A stretch of 64,000 nt of DNA, taken from Anabaenopsis elenkinii CCIBt3563. GTDB lineage: Bacteria > Cyanobacteriota > Cyanobacteriia > Cyanobacteriales > Nostocaceae. The notes beneath the pieces are model-generated. The model searched no databases and had not been told where the DNA came from. It worked only from the letters and a program-made list of their open reading frames with translations. The translations under genes and the position numbers were made by a program. Within the stretch, counting starts at the first letter, position 1; each line of letters opens with the position of its first letter. The stretch is from NCBI RefSeq assembly GCF_015245355.1, contig NZ_CP063311.1:1573217-1637216 (forward strand), given 5' to 3'. Of this stretch, positions 1 to 9,287 are shown piece by piece.

Positions 1-75
1 GAGGGTGTCGTTGTGTACACGACCATCAGCCGCTATTGTGCCATCATAGTCTGTAGCTAATACAAAGTAACGCAT
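1..75 (-). CDS. HAD-superfamily hydrolase, N-terminal fragment
   Basis: Only the first 25 codons lie in the window; the gene runs off the left edge. The peptide opens MRYFVLATDYDGTIA, with the DxDGT signature of HAD motif I, whose first Asp is the nucleophile in family phosphatases. Many cyanobacteria carry Cof-like or sucrose-phosphate-phosphatase-like HAD proteins with this opening, but the substrate cannot be told from this fragment. It lies 37 bases downstream of the glycerate kinase gene on the same strand and may share its transcript. Confidence 0.7.
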   Translation of the reverse strand, partial: MRYFVLATDYDGTIAADGRVHNDTL

Positions 76-112
76 AGACAAAACTCGTATATCTGATCTT
101 AAGATACACAGC

Positions 113-1084
113 CTATACGGCTTTTTTATCCGGCTTTAGAGATACTGCACTGTCCCTTAACTGGGGATAGACTCCCTCCACCCTGTGATCAGAATTAATG
201 GCAATTACTAAGTCAACTCCTGCAGACGATTCCACCAACGGCGTGATGAATAATTGCGGGTGCAGCGATCGCCAAAAATATTTGACAAATTCCTCAACCT
301 GTGCATCTGACATCCCCCCTCTGCCAGTAGCGATCATTTGTTGTTCTGCTTGTTGCCGCCAAGTCAGGGAATAACGGTAATCAGTCGGATATAACACAAT
401 TAAACTATCTAATCTTGCCCACAGAGGTAAATAATCACTCAGTCGCTGATTCATGTCACGAGCAAATACTCGCTCCTCCTCTGTAACAATGGGCGGCGGT
501 GCATGATTAAATACATCTGGATGAATTGGCTTTACCCCCACAAACCAACCTTCAAACAGAACAATATCAATATTTTCCACTATTTCTGGGGTAGTGCGAT
601 CGCCAGCGCCATTGTATGCCGATTTATCAAAGCGGGGAATACTCACCGGACTTACGCCCTGACGAATTTGATCTAGGACTTTTAAACCTAAATCTAGATC
701 ATGGGTTCCTGGAGGGCCCCGCCAAATCAATCGCGGGTCTTGCTCAGTTAAAATCAGGCGCTCATTGTAAGTTTTATATAAATCATCCAAAGATAAACTC
801 ACACTCCGATATCCCAACGCCCCCAAAAGCAAACACAGCACCTGACACATTGTGGTTTTACCGGTACCCTGTCCGCCTAAAATTCCCTGAATTAGAGGTC
901 TTCCCAAGGCTTGACGATGGGATGCTAACTTTATGCTCAATGGCAGCCATAAGTCCCACAACAGGGGTAACATTGTTTCTAGTGGTTGATTCAGGTGGGT
1001 GTGGCAGAATTGCTCAAAAGTTGGCAGCACACAGTTGAGTAAACTTGCTTTTGTGGGGTTTATTTCAGTTTCCCAAGCATCCAT
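113..1084 (-). CDS. glyK: D-glycerate 3-kinase (plant/cyanobacterial GLYK type)
   Basis: This P-loop kinase probably phosphorylates D-glycerate to 3-phosphoglycerate, the last step of the photorespiratory cycle, in the cytosol. The 323-residue protein has a Walker A motif (GGQGTGKTT) near residue 70. It also has the family segments SLDDLYKTYNERL, RGPPGTHDLDLG, PRFDKSAYNGAGDR and LFEGWFVG, in the order expected for GLYK. It starts 2 bases after the stop of the Ycf20-like gene, so the two are probably cotranscribed. The family is clear from the motifs. The substrate rests on the plant and cyanobacterial relatives; uridine-kinase-like folds are the nearest alternative. Confidence 0.85.
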   Translation of the reverse strand: MDAWETEINPTKASLLNCVLPTFEQFCHTHLNQPLETMLPLLWDLWLPLSIKLASHRQALGRPLIQGILGGQGTGKTTMCQVLCLLLGALGYRSVSLSLDDLYKTYNERLILTEQDPRLIWRGPPGTHDLDLGLKVLDQIRQGVSPVSIPRFDKSAYNGAGDRTTPEIVENIDIVLFEGWFVGVKPIHPDVFNHAPPPIVTEEERVFARDMNQRLSDYLPLWARLDSLIVLYPTDYRYSLTWRQQAEQQMIATGRGGMSDAQVEEFVKYFWRSLHPQLFITPLVESSAGVDLVIAINSDHRVEGVYPQLRDSAVSLKPDKKAV

Positions 1085-1086
1085 GA

Positions 1087-1419
1087 TTAGGAACCCAGTT
1101 TGAAGGACTCGACAAACATACTATATATAAAACCAACCTTGAGAACGTTAAGTGATTCTACCCACAGCGAGGGTTTCGCCAAAAACCTGCGACTATAAAA
1201 TATTCTGCTGGTCACCTCGGTCAAGACCACAAGAATACCGGCGATGACAATATCTAATGTACCTCTTTGGCCGGCTATGGTAGAAATTGCTGTTCCCAGG
1301 AAAAAACCAAAAAAGAAACTAATCAATATTAAGGACAAACGTCGCCAAGGATTTAAGAACCATTGCCCCAAACGCCCAGCAATGGTATCGAATAAATTAG
1401 TTAAACGAGTATTTTGCAT
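1087..1419 (-). CDS. ycf20: Ycf20-like DUF565 membrane protein
   Basis: A 110-residue protein with two or three hydrophobic segments: roughly residues 25-48 (LILISFFFGFFLGTAIS) and 54-70 (LDIVIAGILVVLTEV), and a weaker one at the C-terminus. The pattern FDTIAGRLGQWFLNPWRR followed by these helices is typical of the DUF565/Ycf20 family, conserved in cyanobacteria and plastids. In plants and algae the family is linked to non-photochemical quenching, but the molecular role is unknown. It is the first gene of a likely two- or three-gene unit with glycerate kinase. Confidence 0.8.
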   Translation of the reverse strand: MQNTRLTNLFDTIAGRLGQWFLNPWRRLSLILISFFFGFFLGTAISTIAGQRGTLDIVIAGILVVLTEVTSRIFYSRRFLAKPSLWVESLNVLKVGFIYSMFVESFKLGS

Positions 1420-1525
1420 TAATAACCAGGGTAGTGGGTGGGAAACGGTGACATTTTATAGCTTTAGAGAATAGGCTAGTATTTGGTAAAGCCTAAACAA
1501 AATATTATTACTAACCATTATCAAC

Positions 1526-2119
1526 ATGAAATTCACAGCATATCGTAACGCTGCTATGACGATTTGTACTTTAGGTCTGCTGGGCTTGATGGTGGGGTGC
1601 TGGGAAATAACTGTTTCTTTTGAGCCAGTAAATGAGGATATAAATCTACCTGCTGCTCACATCGCTGATTCTGATGTCATTGGAGTCGCACCTGTACTAG
1701 ATAAAACAGTGACTTCTACTACCATAAATTACGAAACTACCCAAACCAATAAAATCGGCGATACTTCCATCTTGGCAGCAGATGGTCAAGGCTCAACTGC
1801 TCATACCAACAATCAAGGTAGTTTACGCATGAGCAATCAAACAAATCAGCCTGTGCGCCTGGCTTTACTGACGCGACAGCCACAGATGACTACCTCTGTG
1901 GTTCCTGCTCATTGGGATTTTGATCCCCAAGAAGGTAGCGCCAAGGGGTTGATTCTGTCCTTACCTGATGAGAATCTAAAGTTGGAACCCGGAGATATTA
2001 TGGTCGCTTTTGCACAAGACGGTTCTCGCCGTTACTGGGGACCCTATGTAGTCGGGAAAACTTCTTGGCCGCAATGGGACAGGGAAAATCAAGAATGGTT
2101 ATTGATACTGACTCCTTAA
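1526..2119 (+). CDS. Hypothetical protein, possible lipoprotein
   Basis: A 197-residue protein I do not recognise as a named family. It starts with a short basic stretch and a hydrophobic core (residues 9-24) ending at Cys25 (LGLMVGC), which resembles a lipobox and suggests a membrane-anchored lipoprotein; the -3 Met makes the box weaker than consensus. The middle (about 40-110) is polar and rich in Thr, Asn and Gln and probably disordered. The C-terminal 90 residues look folded, with a WDFDPQEGSAKGLILSLPDEN stretch and several Trp residues. It precedes the glycosyltransferase by 48 bases on the same strand, so an envelope role is possible. Confidence 0.6.
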   Translation: MKFTAYRNAAMTICTLGLLGLMVGCWEITVSFEPVNEDINLPAAHIADSDVIGVAPVLDKTVTSTTINYETTQTNKIGDTSILAADGQGSTAHTNNQGSLRMSNQTNQPVRLALLTRQPQMTTSVVPAHWDFDPQEGSAKGLILSLPDENLKLEPGDIMVAFAQDGSRRYWGPYVVGKTSWPQWDRENQEWLLILTP

Positions 2120-2167
2120 TTTCCCATTCGCCACCTTCTACGCCCGAAATAACTACATACATCAATA

Positions 2168-4015
2168 ATGAGGATTAAACTGACTTTTCCTAATACCGTG
2201 AAAGACTGGTACAGAAATATATTTACAACTCCCATCTGGGCTGTAACTATACTAATTGTGATTGTTTGGCTGGCTTATGGGTGGAATTTGGGTAGTGTAG
2301 GACTGATTGATGAAACAGAGCCACTGTTTGCTGAAGCCTCCCGTCAAATGTTGGTTACAGGTGATTGGATTACCCCCATTTTTAATGGTGAAACTCGTTT
2401 TGATAAACCAGCTTTAATTTACTGGTGTCAAGCGATCGCCTATGCCATTATGGGCGTGAATGAGTGGTCAGTGCGGTTACCTTCAGCCATAGCGGCGGTG
2501 GGAGTCATCGGGTTAACTTTTTACACCATACACTGGTATTTTGCTCAAAAAGACCGATTAGAGCAGGTTTCACGTCCGATCCGGCGCAACTTTACAGCAA
2601 TGCTTGCAGCGGCTATGCTAGCACTCAGTCCTGAGATGATTGTCTGGGGAAGAGCCGGCGTCTCAGATATGATGCTGACTGGGTGCATGGCATCAGCATT
2701 ATTATGTTTTTTTCTAGGGTATGCTAGTCAGGAAGAACCAGAGGCACAATTCCCTGTATCTCTATTCCCCAACTCCTGGTATGTGGCTTGTTACGTCCTC
2801 ATTGCTGCGGCGATTTTGAGTAAAGGACCCGTAGGAATTGTTTTACCCATACTCATTATTGGCGCCTTTCTGATTTATCTCGGCAACATCCGCCAAGTCT
2901 TAAAAGAAATGCGTATCTTTACGGGGATGCTGATTATTTTCGGTTTATCAGCCCCCTGGTATGTCCTGGTAACTTGGCGTAATGGTTGGAATTATATCAA
3001 TTCTTTTTTTGGCTATCACAATGTAGAACGTTTTACAGAAGTCGTTAATGGTCACTCCGCTCCTTGGTATTTCTACTTTGTAGTAGTATTGCTGGGATTT
3101 GCACCTTACTCAGTGTATTTACCCATGGCAATGGCTAGCACCAAATTTTGGCAGCGATCGCACTGGCGACATTGCCAAGAGCGCTCTCAACAATTGGGTT
3201 TATTTGCCTGTATCTGGTTTATTGCTATCTTTGGGTTTTTTAATATTGCTGTCACTAAACTTCCCAGTTATGTATTGCCTTTAATGCCCGCCATAGCTAT
3301 TTTAATAGCCTTAGTATGGAGTGATTTTTTACCCGCTAACAAGTCAGATCTGCCCTGTGCCTCTGCTTTTCTCAAAATCAGTCTGTGGAATAACGTGATT
3401 TTAGCCACAGTATTTGCAGTGGCACTATTTCAGATCAGTCATTTAATGGATCATAACTCAGTTGTACCCGGCTTCCGCCTACTGCTTCAAAACGCGGGTT
3501 TACCAACACTAGGGGGATTGATTTGGTTTGCGGGGGCCCTACTCCTTGGCGCTTTAATAATTAGTCGCCATTGGCACAGTATTATTACGGCAAATTTACT
3601 AATTTTTACAGCCACCTTGGTCATTGTCTTAATGCCAGCCTTATTCTTGATGGATCAACAACGTCAGCAGCCTTTACGGGAATTATCAGCTCTGGTAATG
3701 GCACAAGAACATATGTCTATGGCTGGGTTACCCAAGCTATCAGATGAGGAATTAGTTATGGTGGGCTTCAAAAAGCCAAGCGTAGTATTTTATACTCGAA
3801 AACCTGTAAATTATATTTACCAGCCCCCAGATGCTGTGGACTATATTCAAAATCGAACTGCTCAGGCAGAAAAACCGCCTTCAATGTTGGTCATAGCTTC
3901 ACAAAAAGACTTGGTTAAAATGAACTTGCCACCGGATAGTTACGATATTTTAGACACTAGAGAAAGTTATCAGTTAATTCGAGTTTCTTTGTCTGCTTTT
4001 AAACCCAAGGCTTGA
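2168..4015 (+). CDS. ArnT-like (GT83/PMT-superfamily) membrane glycosyltransferase
   Basis: A 615-residue polytopic membrane protein. A first membrane helix (residues 20-40) precedes the acidic LIDETEPLFAEASRQM stretch and TPIFNGETRFDKPALIYW. These are the signature of ArnT-like transferases, which move a sugar from a polyprenyl-phosphate carrier to an envelope acceptor; the Asp/Glu pair is the presumed catalytic site. About ten further hydrophobic helices follow, then a soluble tail of about 100 residues. The acceptor is unknown: in cyanobacteria lipid A, glycoproteins and glycolipids are all possible. The last 46 bases overlap the 3' end of the convergent hybrid kinase gene. Confidence 0.8.
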   Translation: MRIKLTFPNTVKDWYRNIFTTPIWAVTILIVIVWLAYGWNLGSVGLIDETEPLFAEASRQMLVTGDWITPIFNGETRFDKPALIYWCQAIAYAIMGVNEWSVRLPSAIAAVGVIGLTFYTIHWYFAQKDRLEQVSRPIRRNFTAMLAAAMLALSPEMIVWGRAGVSDMMLTGCMASALLCFFLGYASQEEPEAQFPVSLFPNSWYVACYVLIAAAILSKGPVGIVLPILIIGAFLIYLGNIRQVLKEMRIFTGMLIIFGLSAPWYVLVTWRNGWNYINSFFGYHNVERFTEVVNGHSAPWYFYFVVVLLGFAPYSVYLPMAMASTKFWQRSHWRHCQERSQQLGLFACIWFIAIFGFFNIAVTKLPSYVLPLMPAIAILIALVWSDFLPANKSDLPCASAFLKISLWNNVILATVFAVALFQISHLMDHNSVVPGFRLLLQNAGLPTLGGLIWFAGALLLGALIISRHWHSIITANLLIFTATLVIVLMPALFLMDQQRQQPLRELSALVMAQEHMSMAGLPKLSDEELVMVGFKKPSVVFYTRKPVNYIYQPPDAVDYIQNRTAQAEKPPSMLVIASQKDLVKMNLPPDSYDILDTRESYQLIRVSLSAFKPKA

Positions 4016-7000
4016 TTAATTTCCGCCAATAAATCTTCCATGGATATGGAACGAGGCAAAATCTCAGGGGCAATGTGTTCTTTTTGAGACACTATCCCCA
4101 CCACAAACTGTGCTAATTCACTCGTTAGGTTTTCAGTTGCCATCAAGCTATTGTAAGATTTTTCTGTCAGAGACTCCCTAGGGCTGTAACTTAATCGCTG
4201 GTCAATGATCAAAATCGGTGGCAAATGTAAAGGTAACTCTGCTAATGCTGTTAACTCCTCTAGCACCTCTTGCGGAACAGAAGAATCTCCTAAGCAAATC
4301 AGCAGTAAATCAACGCTTTGGTGGCGAATTTGTTGTATGACTTCTGCCCAGGAACGACTCATTGAGGCTTTCAATCCAGCAGTTTGTAAGTACTGGATTA
4401 AAGCTTGAAACCACTCAGAACCACGTCTGGTTACACCCTGCAAGCTATGGTCACTGTCGTGATTGGGTGAATATTTGGCAATTGTTTCATCAACCTTTAC
4501 AGGTGTGCTCCCAACTTGTGCTATGTCAGGGTATGGCCGCACCCCGCCGCCGTAGTCCAGCATGGTTAAATCTACCACTAGGATACTGGGTGGGCAGCAG
4601 ATACCAGATGCAATTTGTAAGACAGATAATAAAGCATCTTTGCTATCCCCAGGGTTGTCTTGTTCTGGCGACAATTGTCTCAAGTAAGGAAACACCGACA
4701 AACCAGGTATTTGGGAAGCAGCTAGAGTAGTTGCTACATCACAAGTAACCAGTGGAATATTGGCCAATATGGGATGTTGAGCTAACTCTTCTAGGTAAGT
4801 TTGTGCCAAGGCACCTTCCACATCTAGTAAAATTACATCGAACTGCCAAACCTGTGCCAAGAGTTCAGCCTGATCTAAATCATCTACTTCTATCACCCGA
4901 TGTTCTCGCAATGAAGGGTGGGGTTTCACTGTGTCTAAATTCTGTTCTACTAACCTGAGAATTCTCAGTGGAGTTATGGTTGGGGTGATTTGATCATTGT
5001 TTAACTGTGACTTTTTGGTTGCAGGTTGAGTACACAAGTTTTCTAACAGTGGTACTAGAGCCTGATCCTGAACTGGTAGGTTGAGGAAACCATTACCACC
5101 ATGGGCAAATACTTGCTCTTTTTCCGCTCCTGTGGCTGTGACTATGACAGGAATCTCTTTAATTGCAACATCAGATTTCAATAAGGTCAGGACATCCCAA
5201 CCTGACAATAGGGGTAATAAGGGGTTTAAGAAGATCACTTTGGGTTGCAAGCGGCGAGCTTTCTCTACTGCTTCTGTTCCTGAGCGAGCAATGACGACGC
5301 GATAACCCAAACCTTTAAGCTTATCAGTCAAATCTTCGATATATCGGGCTACTGCTTCCACTACTAGCACTAACCTTTGTGAGCTAGTGGGTTGATGTTG
5401 GGTAGTTGTGGCCACGTGCCGGCGTGCTAAGATTTCTCTGGCAGACCCTGGGGGAACGGCGTTACCCCTAACTCCACAGCTGCTAACTTCTGGTGTTTGA
5501 GGAGTTGGTATCTGGCTATGTTCTTTGATTCCTATCTCTGGTTCACTCAGTCCTGTTGTGGGCGGACTTGGGGGGAGTAGTAATGTAAATTGGCTACCTT
5601 TGCCTTCACGAGATAGGAAGCTGACATCACCCCCGTGAAGACGAGCTAAAGCCCTGGTTAAAACTAACCCCAGACCAGTACCTTCAAATTGGCGCGTCAG
5701 GGGATTTTCTAGCTGTTGGAATTTTTGGAAGATTAAATGTTGCTGATGTTCGGGAATTCCAATACCTGTATCCCAGACAGTAAAGGCAATCCAGCCTTCC
5801 CAACGACTTACCCGCAAACCAATTTCCCCAGAGTTTTCTGTGAACTTAAAGGCGTTGGAAAGTAGGTGTACTAGCATCTGCCGCAAGCGCAATTCATCCG
5901 CTACTATCTCGTCTAAATCTGGCTCTATGAGGATGGCTAATTGGGGTATGGAATTGGCTACTGGGGTGGCTTTAGCTTTGATGGTTTGAGTGTGAATCGC
6001 TTTGGCTTCTGTGATGGCGCGATCGCACACTGCACGAATTTTCACCGGTACAAGGGCTAAATCCATCTGTCCGGTTTCCATGCGGGTTAAATCTAAAATG
6101 TCATTAACTACACTCATCAAATGTCGTCCGCTTTGATGAATCAGTCCCGCATAACGGGCTTGACGCTCGTTGAGTTCACCCAACTGCTGATCTACCAGTA
6201 ACCGCGACAATCCCAAAACCGCAGTTAGAGGAGTCTTGAGTTCATGACTAATACAAGCTAAAAACTCATCTTTTAATCGATTCAATTGGATGAGGTCAGC
6301 ATTTTTGGCAGCTAGTTCTTTATATATTTGCTGCTGTTCGGTGACATCAGTAGCTAATACTAAACATAGGTGATTACTTCCTTGGATCCCAAGATTAGCC
6401 TCAGTTTGCTGACAGTTCAATTCTGGGAGATTTAGTTCTTGGGAGATCAGTTCTGATTTGTGATGATCTAAGATAATTTTGGCAAACTGCCAAATCCGCT
6501 CGCTACCATTGTGCACCTCCACAACACAGGTGCAAGTACCCATCTGGCTATCCAAAAAGCAGTGATTGGATTTATTCTTGCTGGCGGTTGACTGCTTACT
6601 CTGGGCAGCTTGCCTAGCAGATGCTCCGCAAATGCTATTGTCTAAGCTATGTGTCGGCAAAGGTGAATATCCCCCTACTGGCGGAGGTTCATTCCCTGAC
6701 ACCAAGGTCTGTTCTGTAGAATCAGATTCACCGGGATGCTCATTGTCTTGAGTAGACATTCTCCTAGCTTGAGTGTACTCTGTAGGGGGTTTTCTGTCTG
6801 GGGAGGTTAGTATTGCTTCCACTTGATCCCGAATACCTTCTGGATCTTTCAATACTCCTAATTGCTCCCACCAAGCCGGATTTTGAGCTACTATTTCACC
6901 TGTTCCAGTTTGCAGCATTAACGGCCATGGCAGTATTTCTAATAGCTGCACTAGTGATTTTTGTGCTGAGTGATATTGATTTTTTCTCCCCGATCTGGCC

Positions 7001-7626
7001 ATGGCTTCTCCACGTAAGCAATCCCGCAGTGCTGGCAGCAATCGCGGCTGTCCGGCTTTGCATTCCGCCATTCTCCGGGCAGATCGCCAGTGAGTTTTGC
7101 TTATTTTTCTAGAGGTGTTAGCATGGTTTCTGGAGGTGTTTTTGGGGGTTCTCTTACCTGGGTCTGAACATTGACTGCTACTAGAATCAAAAGCCAATTT
7201 TTCTTGAGCTAATACTCTTAAGACTCGTGAGCTATTCAGCAGTCCTAAAAATTTCCCTTCCTGATCAATCAGTGCCCAATCTAAGTTATTTTTGTTTCCC
7301 GTCCTGTGGTCAGGCCAAAGTAACTCTAATTGCTCTAGATAGTAAGTTGCTGGTAATGTCTTGAGTGAGTCGATTATCCCTTGCTCCCAGCTTGACAATG
7401 GCTGTTGCCAGTCTAAAACTTGCTCTTCACTGCCTACTGCCAATAATTTTTGTGTTAAGCGGGCAGAGTGCACCAATCCTAAGGGGTGTTGTTGCTGATT
7501 TACTACTACCAGGCGATCGCACTGCTCTTGCTCAAAAATCTCCAGCACCATAGCCAGAGTACTTGTTTCTAGGCAGCTGGGTACCTTGGCGAGAAAGTGA
7601 TAAAGCGGGTACTGTAACATTGACAT
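3970..7626 (-). CDS. CBS-PAS hybrid histidine kinase with degenerate receiver domains
   Basis: A 1218-residue soluble sensor kinase divergent from kaiABC. The N-terminus (about 1-145) looks like a CBS pair, followed by a variable linker and a PAS-like segment near 230-275. HisKA carries SHELKTPL with His461 as predicted phosphosite. The HATPase domain has a clear N-box (NAFKFTENSG) and G-boxes (DTGIGIP, GTGLGL). The C-terminal half holds at least one recognisable receiver-like domain (about 745-860), in which the phosphoacceptor position reads FLNP, with Asn for Asp, and further weak receiver-like repeats (about 880-990 and 1080-1190). Phosphorelay through the first receiver is therefore unlikely. 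A link to the clock is inferred only from position. Confidence 0.85.
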   Translation of the reverse strand: MSMLQYPLYHFLAKVPSCLETSTLAMVLEIFEQEQCDRLVVVNQQQHPLGLVHSARLTQKLLAVGSEEQVLDWQQPLSSWEQGIIDSLKTLPATYYLEQLELLWPDHRTGNKNNLDWALIDQEGKFLGLLNSSRVLRVLAQEKLAFDSSSSQCSDPGKRTPKNTSRNHANTSRKISKTHWRSARRMAECKAGQPRLLPALRDCLRGEAMARSGRKNQYHSAQKSLVQLLEILPWPLMLQTGTGEIVAQNPAWWEQLGVLKDPEGIRDQVEAILTSPDRKPPTEYTQARRMSTQDNEHPGESDSTEQTLVSGNEPPPVGGYSPLPTHSLDNSICGASARQAAQSKQSTASKNKSNHCFLDSQMGTCTCVVEVHNGSERIWQFAKIILDHHKSELISQELNLPELNCQQTEANLGIQGSNHLCLVLATDVTEQQQIYKELAAKNADLIQLNRLKDEFLACISHELKTPLTAVLGLSRLLVDQQLGELNERQARYAGLIHQSGRHLMSVVNDILDLTRMETGQMDLALVPVKIRAVCDRAITEAKAIHTQTIKAKATPVANSIPQLAILIEPDLDEIVADELRLRQMLVHLLSNAFKFTENSGEIGLRVSRWEGWIAFTVWDTGIGIPEHQQHLIFQKFQQLENPLTRQFEGTGLGLVLTRALARLHGGDVSFLSREGKGSQFTLLLPPSPPTTGLSEPEIGIKEHSQIPTPQTPEVSSCGVRGNAVPPGSAREILARRHVATTTQHQPTSSQRLVLVVEAVARYIEDLTDKLKGLGYRVVIARSGTEAVEKARRLQPKVIFLNPLLPLLSGWDVLTLLKSDVAIKEIPVIVTATGAEKEQVFAHGGNGFLNLPVQDQALVPLLENLCTQPATKKSQLNNDQITPTITPLRILRLVEQNLDTVKPHPSLREHRVIEVDDLDQAELLAQVWQFDVILLDVEGALAQTYLEELAQHPILANIPLVTCDVATTLAASQIPGLSVFPYLRQLSPEQDNPGDSKDALLSVLQIASGICCPPSILVVDLTMLDYGGGVRPYPDIAQVGSTPVKVDETIAKYSPNHDSDHSLQGVTRRGSEWFQALIQYLQTAGLKASMSRSWAEVIQQIRHQSVDLLLICLGDSSVPQEVLEELTALAELPLHLPPILIIDQRLSYSPRESLTEKSYNSLMATENLTSELAQFVVGIVSQKEHIAPEILPRSISMEDLLAEINQALGLKADKETRIN

Positions 7627-8317
7627 AAGGAACCTTAGGGGTCATTCTTCTTTGTGTAAGCTTGCCGCTTCACCATCGGCACTTCGGCAAAAAGTATTGG
7701 AGAAGCAAAGCAATAATATTCAGAAGAATCATTTCACGGATTCTTTTTACAGTTTCAATGCCAGACAAGGAGGAAAGCCATTCCCCCTGTACTAACGACA
7801 AGGTTCTTAAAAGACAAGACATATGGGATTGACTCGTTGCCCTGGTCACTCTTAGTTCTAGGTGAATATCCTTCTCAGTTTCCTACTGGTGTTGAAACTG
7901 CTCTGCAATAGTGACAACTAAAACAATTATCAGGCCAAAGATTCGCTAATAAACCTTGAGGAATTATAATGATTTAGAATGTGAAGATACTTTGAGTTAA
8001 TTTAAGTATCTATTACAAGGAGTCAGAACCCCACCTGTCAATCCGGAAGATAGACAAATTCCTCATCTGGGGATTTCGTCTTGACTGACTGGGTTTAAGG
8101 GACAGTTTTCCAGACACGCCTTGCTATGCTCCCGCTATTTCCCTGTTACCTCATGCCAACTATGGCACATCCTGACAGGGGGTCAGGCAATGTAGTTTAC
8201 CTAGTTACTAAACTTCAACTGTCTTGGTAACTAACATTACCGGAGTATGAGGGAGTTATCACCATCCAGGGAAATGCATCAGGACTACTTTTCCCACCGA
8301 CAAAGGCTAACCTTGAG

Positions 8318-8659
8318 TCAATTCCCCCCACCTCTGTGCCCACAACGGACAGTTAGCCCTTGTTCATCGATGTCAGGGTAACCACGACCCGGATGTTCTA
8401 GTAAAACAACTTTACCCATACATGAGGAAATATACATAAGTCTATGCTCAACTAATTCATGTATCTTGACTAAAAAACCAGACTTCATCAATAAACTACG
8501 AATCCCCACCACTGATTGCAGTGTATCTGGTGGACTTGAGGTTAATATGATGTTGATAGCAGGCATTCTCTCAACGAGAAATGACCACTTGAATACACAA
8601 CTAGGCATAAAGTCAAAAGTGTGATTCACATCTAATATAGATATTCCCAAGATGATCAT
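8318..8659 (-). CDS. Doubtful small open frame upstream of kaiA
   Basis: A 113-codon frame with no recognised domain. Its central part (IILTSSPPDTLQSVVGIRSL) has a plausible alternation of hydrophobic and polar residues, but the C-terminus (CGHRGGGN) and the rare-residue-rich N-terminus do not look typical. No strong ribosome binding site is obvious. It may be a decayed gene or chance; it is reported because it is the only sizeable frame in a 1.3-kb gap. Confidence 0.2.
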   Translation of the reverse strand: MIILGISILDVNHTFDFMPSCVFKWSFLVERMPAINIILTSSPPDTLQSVVGIRSLLMKSGFLVKIHELVEHRLMYISSCMGKVVLLEHPGRGYPDIDEQGLTVRCGHRGGGN

Positions 8660-8744
8660 ATATCAGTATAAGGATATCTCAGTATATAGATGATGATACT
8701 ACTACTAATATTGATTTTTCCACTGCCAAAAATTAGATCATCCG

Positions 8745-8774
8745 GCTCAACTAGCCATTCAAGTCCAGTTGAGC
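8745..8774. repeat. Inverted repeat about 190 bases upstream of kaiA
   Basis: GCTCAACT (8745-8752) and AGTTGAGC (8767-8774) form a perfect 8-bp inverted repeat with a 14-base spacer. It could be a protein-binding dyad or an RNA hairpin in the kai leader. No T-run follows, so it is not a typical terminator. Confidence 0.4.
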
Positions 8775-8963
8775 GGGCAGATTAGGCATTTTAACTATGA
8801 CAGCACAGACTAACTACTTTGCCCCCAGAGTAGAACTACTACCACTGTTAAAACTTACTACCTACTGACGTGATGGTGACAATATCTTAATAAAAATTTT
8901 ACTAATAAACATTTTGATGTATTTCCATGTCAGAAGCACAAACCACAGCACTTCTTTCAGCAG

Positions 8964-9287
8964 ATGAATCAAGTAGATCGGCAGGTATTGTTACAACAAC
9001 TCAAATCAGATTACCGCCATATTCTTCTCAATTACTTCACCCCAGACAAAACTCTGAAAGAACAAATCGATAAATTTATCAATGCAGTATTTTGTGCTAA
9101 TATTCCTGTGCCACAAATCCTTGAATTTCATATGGAATTAATTGAAGACTTTTCCATACAACTAAAGCTAGAAGGAAGGAGTGACGAAATATTACTTGAT
9201 TACCGCCTAGCACTAATAGATATCCTTGCTCACCTATGTGAACATTATAGATGTTCAATCTCTAAAGAGAGTAAATTATTCAGATGA
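8964..9287 (+). CDS. kaiA: Circadian clock protein KaiA, short form (C-terminal domain only)
   Basis: A 107-residue protein matching the C-terminal helical domain of KaiA, which stimulates KaiC autophosphorylation by binding its C-terminal peptide. The segments [31 protein letters not shown] and [24 protein letters not shown] align with the end of full-length (about 284-300 residue) KaiA. The N-terminal pseudo-receiver domain is absent. A short KaiA is known in Anabaena PCC 7120, so this is a lineage trait, not a sequencing fault. Its last bases overlap the kaiB start (ATGA), showing tight coupling. Confidence 0.95.
   Translation: MNQVDRQVLLQQLKSDYRHILLNYFTPDKTLKEQIDKFINAVFCANIPVPQILEFHMELIEDFSIQLKLEGRSDEILLDYRLALIDILAHLCEHYRCSISKESKLFR

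Larger units (their letters stand above)
7627..8963. other. Long intergenic region between the hybrid kinase and kaiA
   Basis: About 1.3 kb separates the divergent kinase and kaiA genes and should hold both promoters. I see no convincing gene, RNA gene or remnant of the N-terminal KaiA pseudo-receiver domain. It contains one weak minus-strand open frame (8318-8659) and an inverted repeat at 8745-8774, listed separately. The stretch near 8020-8130 is less AT-rich and looks like decayed sequence, but I could not assign it. Confidence 0.5.

Noticed and set aside
8318-8659. Possible new gene between the hybrid kinase and kaiA
   Set aside because: Kept only as a doubtful feature: no domain, no ribosome binding site and unusual ends. 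It is not strong enough for a finding.
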